From Blasia pusilla (lineage: Eukaryota; Marchantiophyta; Marchantiopsida; Blasiales): a stretch of DNA of 64,000 bases. Below, piece by piece: positions 47,601 to 58,460 of the stretch. The translations under genes were made by a program, and so were the position numbers. The DNA is taken from positions 56,172,001 to 56,236,000 of the forward strand of contig CM114272.1 in NCBI GenBank assembly GCA_050084515.1, read 5' to 3'. Under the pieces are notes generated by a model. That model ran no database searches, was not told where the DNA came from, and saw only the letters and a program-made list of their open reading frames with translations. Position 1 is the first letter of the stretch, and each line of letters begins with the position of its first letter.

Positions 47601-50600
47601 ATCAAAATAATGACTATTTCTTAAAACATAGAAATAAATTCCTATATATGCATGTGATTTCCTAAATATTATTTTTTGTATTTTTACGAGGTTACACTCT
47701 AAGCAAGTGGTTCAAAAGACAATCTGAACTATTTCCCATTTATTAATTTATCACCAAAATCCTTCTAATTTTGTAAGCTTGTAATGAGCTAAAAATTTCC
47801 ATCTATCTATCTATTTGAAGGAAAATCCACATGACCAATTACTTATTTGACTTACATTGGAAGCAAGAGTATATATAGAAATATTATTTAGGGACGGATT
47901 GCCGGACTACTTTAGGATTGAAATTGATTGAATTGAGCTTATGTCCATGTCCATACATATTGGTAGTTAGGTTTGTAGTGACATCCCATCCCCTGATATC
48001 AGCTAGGATAATTTTTTCTATTTAGTGCCGTATTTTCTCTCCAATGGTAGAGGTCATTATAGTTCAACTAGCCTTCATTTGTTCTCACTCAAAATTAGCC
48101 ACCCAACTTCCGACCACAAAGTGCTTGCTGAGTAGTGAGCCCTAAAGGTTCAAATTTCTAAGTTCTTCTCAACTCCCCGGAAATTAGTTGTCCTCCATCA
48201 CATGTACCCCTTTCGAAATCAACGACAAGAAAGAAAAAGCAGAAAGTGATACTTCTATGCGTGACAATGTAAATGAATACTGAGAGCAGTATTCCTTCGT
48301 GATTCCTCCTTCTTGGTTAGGATAAGCTCCTAACTCAAATGGATAGAAAATACATGAACGGAGACTTAAAAGAGAAAAGGGTGACGTGGGTCCAGAACCC
48401 AGAAGGCCACAAAAAGACTTGAAACACGGAAAAAGAAGGCCCGAATAAAAGGGTGAGGGGAACCCATCGGAAGAGGGGATGATCCTCTAATTTGATGCCA
48501 CGATGCTCTAAGTATCGCTCAGGGAAAGAAACGGGGACTGAAAGAGGACAAGACCTCAAGAGGAGATCCTCATCTCTCGGGCAAGGGCTGAATCTCCTCT
48601 GTTAGAACACTATCACTATCGTCCGTGAGACCTCTACACCTGGTAATTCATGAGTAATTTGAATTCCGGTGAATACTAAGTTTTATTCTCAATTCTCCTA
48701 ATCCTTATGTTATGGTCTGCGTCTTATTGTCAGCTCTTGCATCTCCGTCTAAACCAAACAATGTGCCAGGAAATGTGTGCCGGTTTATCAATGCGCTTGC
48801 TAGTGCTAACCAGCCCACATGCATAACGTCGTACATTAGACTCAAGGGTGAAGAAGATGGTTACGTACAGTAGTATGAGATTTGTAAGAGGGCTCAAATC
48901 TGGCACAACTCCTGAGAAAGCATTATTGTCGAGTGTCCTGAAGAAAGAGTCACCAACGTCATGACAAGCCTTGGTACCAGTTTAGGTTAGAAACCAGAAT
49001 ATCAGTTCCACAGGATGACCCAATCGTCTGAATTGTGAGAGAGCTAGCGGGAGTAGTTACTCTGCTCAAGACAGGAATCTTTAATACACTGAGAAAAATT
49101 GAACGCAATCAATCCCGGCTCCTCATAGAATTTCTATCTCCGTCTTATGCATACCAACGATAAATTCGCATGGCTTAAAGTGGGAAATGCACTGGGGCAG
49201 GTGGTGAACGTACAGTTCTTCAAGATTTTGAAGATTTGTGAGGGTAGTCGGTAAGGTTCCGTTGAGGTTGCTAGTCGTTAGATTCCTGCACATCGCACGC
49301 CGGCAGCAGTCTCTTGAGATACGGTTGATCAGAACAGATTCGTGGATGCTCGTGATATTCGATTTCTTTCATCGATCCTCGCTTTTGTGGCCACGGTGTC
49401 CTGGCTAGTGTTTGCCTTACTCTTGTTTAACGTTTGTGATCATGAATGTTCATCGAAAATGCAATAGCTACATGAGGTTCGTGATCGAAAAGGTGAGCCA
49501 TATATTCCAGGATTATCGCCGGGTTCTGCAGGTTGTTAGCTAGTAGCAAACAAGTGCCCCATGCAGTTTTCGGTACAATTCTACAAGGTTAGAATACGAT
49601 ACTCATGATATCATGCTTCACTGACAGGGAAGATCTCACTGATTGATTTCTCACCATGAAAATTACAGGATCCTTCCATATCTAAAAGGCATACGTTTGA
49701 TGATTAAAGCAGTCCAAATCAATGTTAACAAAAATTGTGATTTAATTCTCAAGATACTTTGAAAGCTTCCAGTTCCTGTGCACAGCGATGATTTCACCCA
49801 GAAGCAAATTTAAAACTGATTGATTTCTCACCATGAAAATTACAGGATCCTTCCATATCTAAAAGGCATACGTTTGATGATTAAAGCAGTCCAAATCAAT
49901 GTTAACAAATATTGTGATTTAATTCTCAAGATACTCTGAAAGCTTCCAGTTCCTGTGCACAGCGATGATTTCACCCAGAAGCAAATTTAAAACATCACTT
50001 AGCCTGAACTCCCGAAAGATTTCGACCATTCTTGCTTCTATATTCTTCAACTTTCTCGGTCCATCAAACAATTTGCAAAATCGCTCACGAAAATATTGAG
50101 TACAACATTATCATGATCGGAACCGAGTCTGCTGCATGCTCGATCAGCAAAACGTTTCAAAGGCAAAAAACCGGGTCAGAGTTGCCATTGATGATATTGC
50201 TATCCAACATTCACAACGCTTTGAAATTCAAGCAATTGATATCAGAAAGTCGACTTACAGGCGAAGTACAGTCGGTGGTTTAGTATCGGAACACGTTACG
50301 TACTGCACCTGGCTGCAAGGGTCGTTTTCCAACATAGGCAGACCGAACAGTTGCCCGAGAGTAGCCAGTGTTTGCACTGCGCAAGCACAGCATCAGATTT
50401 CTTCACAAGAGGCAAACTTCTGAACCACGTCAAGCCTGATGAACTGACTCTTAATCTAGTTTGACACTAGAACGGCTGGCCTATGGAAGTTGGACGCTCG
50501 CTGTCATCATTGAACCTCGGCGTTCCCTGAAATCCTTAAATCGGGAAGCTATAGATATCGATGAACGTGTCGATTTTACCGCAGCTGACATCCTGAAAGT

Positions 50601-50767
50601 CAATCAATATCTAGACCTACGAGTTTTTTTACTTACTGCCAATTGTACTCACCATCATCAGAAAGATTTGCAGCGTCACACCTCCGTATATTGTGGAAGT
50701 ATAGGCATAAAAGGAAGATTGAGATCAGCTTTGCAGCTCCAATCTTGCAAATCCTAGTCGATTCCAT
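36217..50767 (-). CDS. Leucine-rich-repeat receptor-like protein kinase, 29 exons
   Basis: A plasma-membrane receptor kinase: the LRR ectodomain senses a ligand outside the cell and the kinase phosphorylates targets inside. ATG is at 50767-50765 and TGA at 36219-36217. Joining 29 exons with GT-AG borders gives 3066 nt, 1021 residues, with no stop or frameshift. Residues 1-31 are a signal peptide ([11 protein letters not shown] core). A cap with DPC...VTC lies at about 35-75. Twenty LRRs, one per 66-84-nt exon, cover 78-555. A transmembrane helix ([20 protein letters not shown]) is at about 588-612, followed by RRK. The kinase spans about 635-930: GKGGYG loop, VAVK Lys673, HRD Asp778, DLG 796-798, and [11 protein letters not shown] ~90-residue Ser/Asn-rich tail ends the protein. 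By motif reading the kinase resembles LRR-I/SYMRK-type kinases, but no malectin-like domain is present. Ligand and pathway are unknown. Confidence 0.94.
36259..36319. repeat. Hairpin and direct repeat in the last kinase exon
   Basis: 36259-36270 (GGTGTGTCTACC) and 36278-36289 are perfect reverse complements around a 7-base loop. The 24 bp from 36259 recur exactly at 36296, 37 bp away. Because 37 is not a multiple of three, the two copies are read in different frames in the C-terminal tail of the kinase (YHSKVDTP and LPFQGRHT). Confidence 0.9.
38970..39181 (-). other. Receptor kinase exon 23: juxtamembrane and transmembrane segment
   Basis: 212 nt encoding an Asn/Thr/Ser-rich external linker ([15 protein letters not shown], with several N-x-S/T sites), the membrane helix and the basic stop-transfer CFRRKH. 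It ends QVSQ with a GTATGT donor. Confidence 0.92.
39425..49285 (-). other. Receptor kinase exons 3-22: twenty LRR exons, one repeat each
   Basis: Exons in transcript order: 49214-49285, 48869-48937, 47274-47348, 45806-45874, 45166-45240, 44889-44957, 44475-44546, 44120-44191, 43911-43982, 43448-43519, 43154-43222, 42900-42971, 42533-42598, 41106-41189, 40807-40878, 40430-40498, 40234-40305, 40056-40124, 39805-39876, 39425-39493. Each is a multiple of three (66-84 nt) in the same phase, starting on the last base of a codon, and encodes a plant LRR of the type LxxNxLxGxIPxLSxLxxL. The introns are mostly 100-400 bp, with 0.8-1.5-kb introns around 41.2-42.5, 45.9-47.3 and 47.3-48.9 kb. Because all phases match, any repeat exon could be skipped without breaking the frame. 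Confidence 0.92.
45920..47110. repeat. Short tandem repeats in large LRR introns
   Basis: Two minor duplications inside the intron between the 47274 and 45874 exons. A ~33-bp unit around GAATTAGATTTCAT and AGAATTC occurs twice near 46017-46085, and a ~25-bp unit containing GTAAAGAGATCCTCTACACA occurs twice at 47050-47100. The rest of the intron is AT-rich with no coding signal. Confidence 0.6.
49639..49993. repeat. Tandem duplication (~177 bp x 2) in intron 2 of the receptor kinase
   Basis: 49639-49815 and 49816-49993 are nearly identical with about two substitutions, and begin CTGATTGATTTCTCACC. They contain no exon. The duplication is recent and lies between the cap exon and the first LRR exon. 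Confidence 0.93.
50653..50767 (-). other. Receptor kinase exon 1: start codon and signal peptide
   Basis: 115 nt from ATG to a GTGAGT donor. It encodes [20 protein letters not shown] and a few more residues ending ANLSDD. There is a basic start, a hydrophobic core and a likely cleavage after the RRCDA region. It splices in phase 1 to exon 2 (50259-50376), which encodes the N-terminal cap [14 protein letters not shown]...[13 protein letters not shown]. Confidence 0.88.
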
Positions 50768-52604
50768 GACCGCAGCGGGTTTATTTCCTCAGGAAATGTT
50801 CAAATTAAGTTCAAGTGCACAGCGAAGATATTCTGATCGCCTCACGCCTTGGATTATAGTGCTTCTCCAGCATTTCTTGCAGAAACCACTTCCTCTGCAA
50901 ACACGTACATCTGTCTTCAATCTCATAGCCAGCCAACGAGCTCGAGCGCCTTCATGCCTGCTGCGTGCAGGAAAGCTCAAAGCACGACAGCGGCACCTCA
51001 AATCAACCGTTTCAAAGTGGAGGAATCCAAGCTCTCACTGACTCCTAGCCTATCTCCTCTTCGGAAGCTCCATGGATCGAATGTCTTTCGTGAAGACACA
51101 TACTCAATCGCGTTCCGTGAAATATTATACTGAGATGCAGAACTCCATAGACACCACTGGCCGACTTCGCCTCGAGGCTCAGGTCTATCTCAAACATTGC
51201 GAGACTTCGGACGACTTGGTGTGCTGAATACCGAGTCTCGTCTGAATCTCTTTGTCAAAATTGGAATGTAGCGGCCAACGGATTTCTATTTTCATCGACT
51301 TAAATGCGGAATGACGTTAACCTTCCAATCTCGGACAAGAGAAGTCCCCACCACCTTCTCTAGCGTTCACATCTAGAAAAGCTCACTATCGTAAAGTAAA
51401 AATAATAATATTTTTCCATTTTTGTTGAATAACTAAAAGTGACGTTAGAAGACAAAGTGAGAATTAGAGTTGGATGGAATGGGGAGGAAACCGTTTAAGG
51501 ACTACACATACGTGGTTCATATAGTAAAGAGTGTTTTAGAATTTTTCTTCTTCTTAGAGATGGGGTTGAATGAATATCAGGAAGGGATAAGAAGATTTTC
51601 CTTAGCTGGTTTGTCTCTTTCCTCACCATTCTCTTTCATTGAATGGAGTAGAGGAAAAGGATGTAAGATTTACAGCAATTAAAAGTAAAAACTGGGAATA
51701 CATAAGTTTATAATTCTATAAGTAAATCAAAAACCTTAGAGATATTGGTCTATAATCCTCTTTCATATAATTTGAAGACATGAAAGATGGAGTGCAAGGT
51801 TAAAGTTTTAGACAAAATTTTATTTTTAAATAGAAGCCCCTCAATAGAAGTTGGGATTTCTTAGTTATCGTGTATGGTGCCTGCATGGTACCGGCCATGA
51901 AAACCCACTAGAACACTGGTAGGAAGGGCTACGACTCATTAACTCAAGTACTAGGCCGCACTTAGATTTGCGCATGTCACTAAAAGATAAAGTTGTTAAA
52001 CTAAAAGACATACACACATTAACTAATTCTTTGAAAAAAAAAGGGACCAAGAACAATTAAGGAAAATGGTAAATAATTAAAACAGATTGTTTACTTTTCT
52101 ACATTAAGAATACCTCTACAATTAAAAATACCTCATAGCTGCTTTAGTTTTAAAATCATAAATGCAAGTAATGAATACAAGTTACAAAGAGGATTGCTTA
52201 AATTTCTGGGAATTTATTGGGAGATTAAAAAAAAATCCAATCAAGAGTGAAAACCAAAGGATGCCCTTAGATTAGAATCCAAGAATGATTGACTTAAAAA
52301 ATTATATTGCAAGAAAATGTAAATAATGCATTGAATTTTTTTTCTTTCTAATCTAATTTTTATTATCTTCTAGAAATTTATTCATTCTATCTAATATTTG
52401 TTGTTGACATGATACGGACCGGTAAACTAATCTAGTAAGGTTTGGAACAATTCAAACATCTCAAACTTATACTATCCAGGAAATCAATTTAATATTTATT
52501 TGAAAAAATATTCTCTTTCTTTCATTGTCATGGATAAACAAAAATACTCGCAAATGAAGAACTAATATACGTTTTTAGATTGGTTTCCGACTTAACAATA
52601 AGTA

Positions 52605-52638
<34 letters not shown>

Positions 52639-52844
52639 CTTACTTACTTTCAGTCAGAGATTCAAAGATCGAGTTAGAAAAGAGGTGAAACGCTTTCTAT
52701 ATTTAAGGATCGAAACATAATTGCATCTCGAAGATAAATACGAGTCAAGCAATAGACAAAATGGCTAAGATGTGGCGATGACATAAGTCAGGAAGCCCTT
52801 GATGGAGAGGACATGGAGGAGGAGGACTATGGCGGAGGAGATGG
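50768..52844. other. Upstream region of the receptor kinase, with a TA microsatellite
   Basis: It must contain the minus-strand promoter and 5' UTR of the kinase. A weak TATA-like word (AGTATAATATTT on the minus strand, about 51119-51130) is the only core-promoter candidate seen. Open frames at 50789-51133 overlap on both strands and lack domains. 52603-52638 is a (TA)n run with one interruption. The rest is AT-rich and featureless. Confidence 0.45.
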
Positions 52845-55386
52845 AGGGACGTCTAGAATTTTGTTTGTAACTATTTCCATGGTGATCTAATCTTTTCAAT
52901 CTAAGGCCCAATGTGTTCATCTTCTCAAGCTTGAACTTTGGGTTCTTCTTTTTTCCACTTAAGATTGAGTTTTCCAAAGTTCTTGGGATCTTTGGACCTC
53001 CTTCTCTCCTAAATGTGCTCATAAATTCTTATGCACAATTTCAAACATAGTGCTCTCCTTATAGAGTGATACCGGGTTACCATCGGTTTAAGGGATTCAT
53101 TTTGTTTTTCTGGATCTTTTGATACGGGCTGGGCTTGACATTACAAACTTATTCCCTCATAGTGGTCATTGGTGGGTGGCTCACTTACTCCTCACATCCT
53201 CTTTTTTGGTGTTTCCAATTTCTTTCATAACTTTATTCTGGAATGTTGGTTTTGGACATGTTTGGGCTTGTTTTAATCGTCTTGACGAGCTCTTTCTTTT
53301 GATATCAAGTAGATTTTCTAGTTTTTTTTCCTTCTCTGTAGGCGTCTATTTTTTTATGGGTTTGTTTTAGGTCGATTCCTCCCAAAAGTCTTCCTCGCTC
53401 TTTCAACTCCTTACCTTACTGTTTGGCCCCTACATATGTTTGCCATCTCCTTAAGGACATTAGAAATTCATATTCTTGAGCCACCTCTTCTGATACCATA
53501 TAGATCACTTTTCAATTGCTTTTTATATTTTTCTTATAGTAAGTGTCAATCATAAATTTGGTATTTCCTAATCTTCATCTTTCCATCTAAATTTCTCTTG
53601 GACGGATTCCACTACTTTTGCTTTGCTCGTTATCCTCATGCTTTCTCCAAACCACGTTTCATATGTCTTTCCTTATCTTCGATGACTTGCCTACCTTTAC
53701 TTCTATGTCATCAGAGATGGATTTGGATTCTCCATCTAGTCGCTTATCTGGTTTTACACGCCCTCCTACAGCCGTAACCTCTCCCCTTAGTTCACCTCCT
53801 CATTCTAGATCTTGCCATTTTCCTCCATATGCTAATACACCCATTACACTCGCTACATTTCTTCTGAATTCTCCTCTTCTCCCTTCTTCCCTTGTACTAT
53901 TGAGCCTAATCTTGATCCACTATTACCAAATCCTTCTACTTTGCCATCCTCACATATCTCATCTATGCCCTTGCTTCCAACTCCCATCTATTCTACCTAA
54001 ATCTCCCCTCTTTCTCTTCCTCCTTCCCCAACCTACTTACCCCCTCATCGTCGGCCATCACCACCTCTTCCACTTCCCTCCTCCTCTCCTTGTAACCCTT
54101 CTACTTCTCCATTTGTACCAAAGGTTCGTTGCATACCTTGTGGTAAGGATTTTGCTCTTAATGGGATCAAAAGACATCAGCGGTACTGTCGATCCATACA
54201 TGGGCCTTCAATCCCTAACCCAATACCACCTCCTACTGCACTCCCCACAACAGCTGCTTGGACCTGGTTAAGCCAAATTGATCTCCTTCGCTCTTTCCAT
54301 CCAGGTCTTCCTTGTGCTAGACTCTACACTCGCACTCCTATTGCTCTTCGCCCCATCATCCAACAAGCTTTTTCTTTTCCCATAAGAAAGGTTAGTGCGT
54401 GACCCCACAGATATAAATGCTAGGTATCTCATATTACTCTTTCCACAATGGGTTTTAGTCCTCCCTCCAAGGGATGGTGCAACGGATCAACGTGAAACCT
54501 CCATACGTATTCAATACTTTATGTATAGGGATTGGGAGAATCTTCAAAATGAGCATGTACTTTGAGCAGAGGCCTTAGCTGCGGCTCATCCCACTGAATG
54601 TGCCAATCATGGGAGGCCTTCAATACAACAAAGCCTTTGACAAAGTCTACTTTTGGGGCAGTTTGGTGAGTTTTCACGTGCAACTCGAGCATTGGGTCCT
54701 CTTTCTCCAGCGGTTCCAAGTGCGGAAATAGTGGCTCTCTTAGAAGCTCTTCATCCTCCTTCAAGTGGCGATGCTCCACCTTTTGTGAAAGACTATACAA
54801 GGGACCTTGACTTGGACCTTGACTTGGAGGTTTTCACAAGGGTTTTTTTCCATACTCCTCGCTTATCACTAAGGGGCTATCAGAGATGGTTTTTTAGCAT
54901 CTCCGCGATTGCTTTATCCCAGCAGATTCAGCAAGTGGCTTTGTCTCTCTATATAAGGTGTGTGCACATATGGTGGCAGGTCGTCTCCCATTCTCTGTCT
55001 CTAGGCTCTTTGAGGCTTGTCGTTTGTTGGCTATGGATAAGCCTCCTTCAAGTGTGCGCCCTTTGGCTATTGGAGAGGTTTTATACCGCTTGGTTCGTCG
55101 ATCCCTATGCTTGCAATTTTGTCCTCACTTTAGTGCCCACTTATTTCCTCATCAATTTAGAGTGGCAACTCCTGGGAGTTGTGAGGCTGTGGTGCATGGG
55201 ATTCGCTCCACTCTTGATATTCATCCAGATTGGGTGGCAATTCAAGTCAATGTGGCTAACGCATTCAATTCAGTTTCTCATGCGGCCATCTTTGAGGAGT
55301 TATGTTGTGCAAGAGGACAACTCGCGAGCCTCATTCTATTTGTTCGCTCCTTCTATACCTATGATACACCCATTATCTATTTTCAT

Positions 55387-55830
55387 CGTGCTACTTCTGG
55401 GGAATATAGTTTTCTACAATCGGCTTGTGGCACACGTCAAAGTGATCCCATGGGTGGTCCACTCTTTGCCATTGCCTATTTTTGTGCCCTTCGAGCATCA
55501 GCGCAAGTATTTACATCTTGTATTTTCCCTTCTATTGCTGATGACATTCACATTATAGGTCCTCCTTCTGAAGTGGTTCCTGCTTATACCCATTTCGTGG
55601 AGCAACTCTCTTTCTTAAACCTTAAAGTCCAACCTAGTAAATGTGGAGTATGGTCTCCTTCATGCCTTCCCTCAACATTCACCCCATCTACTCTTGATTT
55701 TCCCATCTACATTGAAGGGGTTAGAGTTCTTGGTCCCAATTGGCTTCATCGACTATGTCTCAAAGTTCTTGGATGAGGCCCTTGTGAAAGATGTGGAATG
55801 GCTTCATTTGTTAACTCATCTAGGGGATCT
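55387..55830 (+). repeat. RT segment duplicated around the inserted repeat, upstream copy
   Basis: 444 bp from TGCTACTTCTGGGGAATA to CTCATCTAGGGGA recur at 56544-56990 with scattered substitutions. The inserted repeat lies exactly between the two copies. Confidence 0.88.
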
Positions 55831-56543
55831 TGTCTCATTGTTTGGATGCCATGAGTTAGCATGGGATCGTACGCGTTTGTGTGTGTGTTCGCTGACAGAT
55901 CAAAATGTATGTTGTGTAGCAATATGTATGTGCATGACAAGTGTCACGTCTCTTACGATAGATCGGTGAGATCTAGTAGAGCGCCTTCGTGAGTAGCGGA
56001 GGAAAGGCTCTGTAGGTCAAGGATGACCTGCTAAGGCCACGGGCAACTTGAGAGAGCAGGTTTCCCCTTCGTTTCGGCTCATTTGGAGCCATATTGAGGA
56101 GCTTACTATTTTAGGTATGTACTTTTTTGAGTATGTGATCGACTTTTTATTTTTGATAAGTGGCCCTTGACCTCCTACATCAGGTCAAGAGCCAAGGAGG
56201 TGACTTGGCAGCATAGGTTACTATGGAGAGAGCTTGAGAGCTCATTCTCTCTTTGTTGAAACTCTTGGCATGGCGGCGGAGCTATGTTCTGCTTCCCTTG
56301 TGTGTGTTACCCAAGCCTCTCATTGGGAGAGTGGGTTTGGTTTGACATTGAGAGAGAAATGTGAGAGTACACACATGTGAGAACTATGGTGTTATGAGAG
56401 AGATTGGATCTTATTTTATTGGAGATTTTTTGGTACTTCTTGTCTCGTTGTTTGGATGTCATAAGTTAGCATGGGATTATGCATGTTTGTGTGTGTGTTC
56501 GGTGACAACGATGTTTGTTGTGTAGCGATGTGTATGCGCACGA
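55831..56543 (+). repeat. LTR/TRIM-like repeat, copy 2, inside non-LTR copy B
   Basis: Core homologous to 25787-26235, starting TGTCACGTCTCTTACGATAG and ending GGTTTGACA. It is flanked by direct repeats at 55833-55940 and 56436-56543, which share GTCTC-TTGTTTGGATG, TTAGCATGGGAT and GTTGTGTAGC. It has no coding frame. Confidence 0.7.
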
Positions 56544-56990
56544 CATGCTACTTTTTGGGAATATAGTATTCTACAATCGGCTTATGGCATACGTCAAGGT
56601 AATCCCATGGATGGCCCACTCTTTGCCATTGCCCATTTTTGTGCCCTTTGAGCATCAGCGCAATCATTCCCATCTTGTATTTTCCCTTCTATTGCTGATG
56701 ACACTCACATTATAGGTCCTCCTTCTGAAGTGGTTCCTGCTTATACCCATTTCGTGGAGCAACTCTCTTTCTTAAACCTTAAAGTCCAACCTAGTAAATG
56801 TGGAGTATGATCTCCTTCATGCCTTCCCTCAACATGCACCCCATCTACTCCTGATTTTCCCACCTAAATTGAAGGGGTAAGATTTCTTGGGGTCCCAATT
56901 GGCTTCATCGAGTATGTCTTAAAGTTCTTGGATGAGGTCCTTTTAAAAGACGTGGAATGGCTTCATTTGCTACCTCATCTAGGGGATCCC
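56544..56990 (+). repeat. RT segment duplicated around the inserted repeat, downstream copy
   Basis: Second copy of 55387-55830. It is more decayed: for example a TGA replaces the Trp codon in the KCGVW block, and there is a frameshift before the thumb. The non-LTR element continues without a gap after it (CCCCAAGTGGCTTATGGG). Confidence 0.88.
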
Positions 56991-58460
56991 CAAGTGGCTT
57001 ATGGGATTCTCTCCCAATGTTTTCTACGACGTCCTTCCTATCTTCTTTGCACTTGTCCTCCCACTTCAAGGTTCTTACATGGATTGCCCTCTTTTGACGC
57101 TTCTATCTTGGAAACTTTTGGTCAACTTCTTGGCCCGAATACCTTTGAGGGAGAGGATGGTGTCTTTGCTTCACGCCAAGCTATCTTATCTTGCCTATTT
57201 CTTTTGGAGGGATGGGACTGTCCTCCACAGTCGCAGCTGCTCCCGCAACCTTTTTGGGGAGTTGGATGTTGGTAGCACCGATTATGGCTTTAAGGTTTCT
57301 CCAATGAGATACACCTATCTTGATGGATCATATCGCACATGTAGAGGAGGGGGACTTGTTATTTCAACAACAACTGAGATCTGCACGAGCTCTTCTTCCT
57401 CTTGCTACACAAGCAATTCTACCCCCTTTCAGTCAACTAATTACGGAAGGGCTTGATCGACTTCAAGAGCATATCTCCGAGAATCTGCATCAAATCAACT
57501 TTTCCAGCTTTCTCTCCGAGGCATCTTCTAACGCTAATCGAGCTCGTCTACGTTCATGTGCGGGTACCCAAGCGGGGATGTGGCCTACTGCAAATCCTAT
57601 TATTCTTCCATTTCGTCTTCCTCGAAGTATATTCTCGATAGCTGTATGGTTACGTCTTGGATTTCCCCATCCTTCTCTCTTAAGTGTGCCAAATTGTGTA
57701 TGCGGGGATCCCATTGATGCCAAGGGTATCCATATTCTCCGATGTGCATATAATAGAGAACAAACGGCCATACATGATGTCATTAGAGAGGCGGTAGCAT
57801 CGGTGGTTCGTATTGCAGATACACCGTTGGGCAAGAGCAAATCTAGGTCTTATCTTCAACCATACAAGCAACCTCTCGTTGGAGAGTGAATCTTGTTATG
57901 TCTCGAGGTGGATTCCAGACACTTGGTGATGTGGTGGTTCCTAATCCAACACGTTCTGACTTGGTGTGTCGAGCCGCACATACCAAAGGTTTGGCGGCCA
58001 AAGTTGCAGCAAGAATCAATGAGTTAAGTTATGATGTGAGACATGCGACTGATAGATTTATTCCTTTTGCAGTGGAAGTATTCGGTCATTTACATGTGTC
58101 TTTTGATACTTTTGATGCTCACCACTCCCTCGAGAATCATCACCTTGCCCCTTCCAATAGTCCTTCTCTCTCGGTTGTTACTACTTATTTTCGGCCATAT
58201 ATGTGAGTGGCCTTATAACGTGCACAAGTCTTGGCGTTGGTACGTCGTACGGAGGTGGTGGGGGGTCGCTCGCCTTGTCGTCCATTCAGGTCTGATCAAC
58301 CACTCGTGTTCTTGTCAAATTTGTTTCAGGTTATCAATCGTGAGGTTCGTTGAACCGATGTTTGCGTTGGTTTGTTACCATTTTCTTTTTGCATTTTTTG
58401 ATTTTTTTAACTGTTATTACCTTTCTTTGTCCTCTCTTATTTATTTTATAATTTTATAAA

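Larger units (their letters stand above)
53680..58350 (+). pseudogene. R2-like polyprotein of copy B with complete RT motifs
   Basis: The N-terminal zinc finger CIPCGKDFALNGIKRHQRYC is at about 54133-54192. The best RT frame (54958-55776) contains VAIQVNVANAFNSVSHAAI (motif A), SGEYSFLQSACGTRQSDPMG (Gly-x-x-Gln block), IADDIHIIG (the catalytic Ala-Asp-Asp box) and LNLKVQPSKCGVW (motif D). The thumb region follows in the duplicated downstream part (VEWLHLLPHLGDPQVAYGIL). The endonuclease zinc motif CVCGDPIDAKGIHILRC and MSRGGFQTLGDVVV lie at 57690-57960. Many frameshifts and stops make it inactive. Confidence 0.75.
52845..58460 (+). mobile_element. Non-LTR retrotransposon, copy B, with internal duplication and inserted repeat
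   Basis: Same family as copy A: 5' leader from 52845 (AGGGACGT), coding region, and a 3' UTR ending near 58460 in a TTTTATAATTTTATAAA tail. Unlike A it keeps the full RT. Its coding region is interrupted at 55830 by the LTR/TRIM-like repeat, after which the RT segment 55387-55830 is repeated at 56544-56990 before the element continues to its end. Confidence 0.8.

Noticed and set aside
50789-51133. Overlapping frames just upstream of the receptor kinase start
   Set aside because: They lie in the expected promoter/5' UTR, on both strands, with low-information Arg/Cys/Ser-rich translations.
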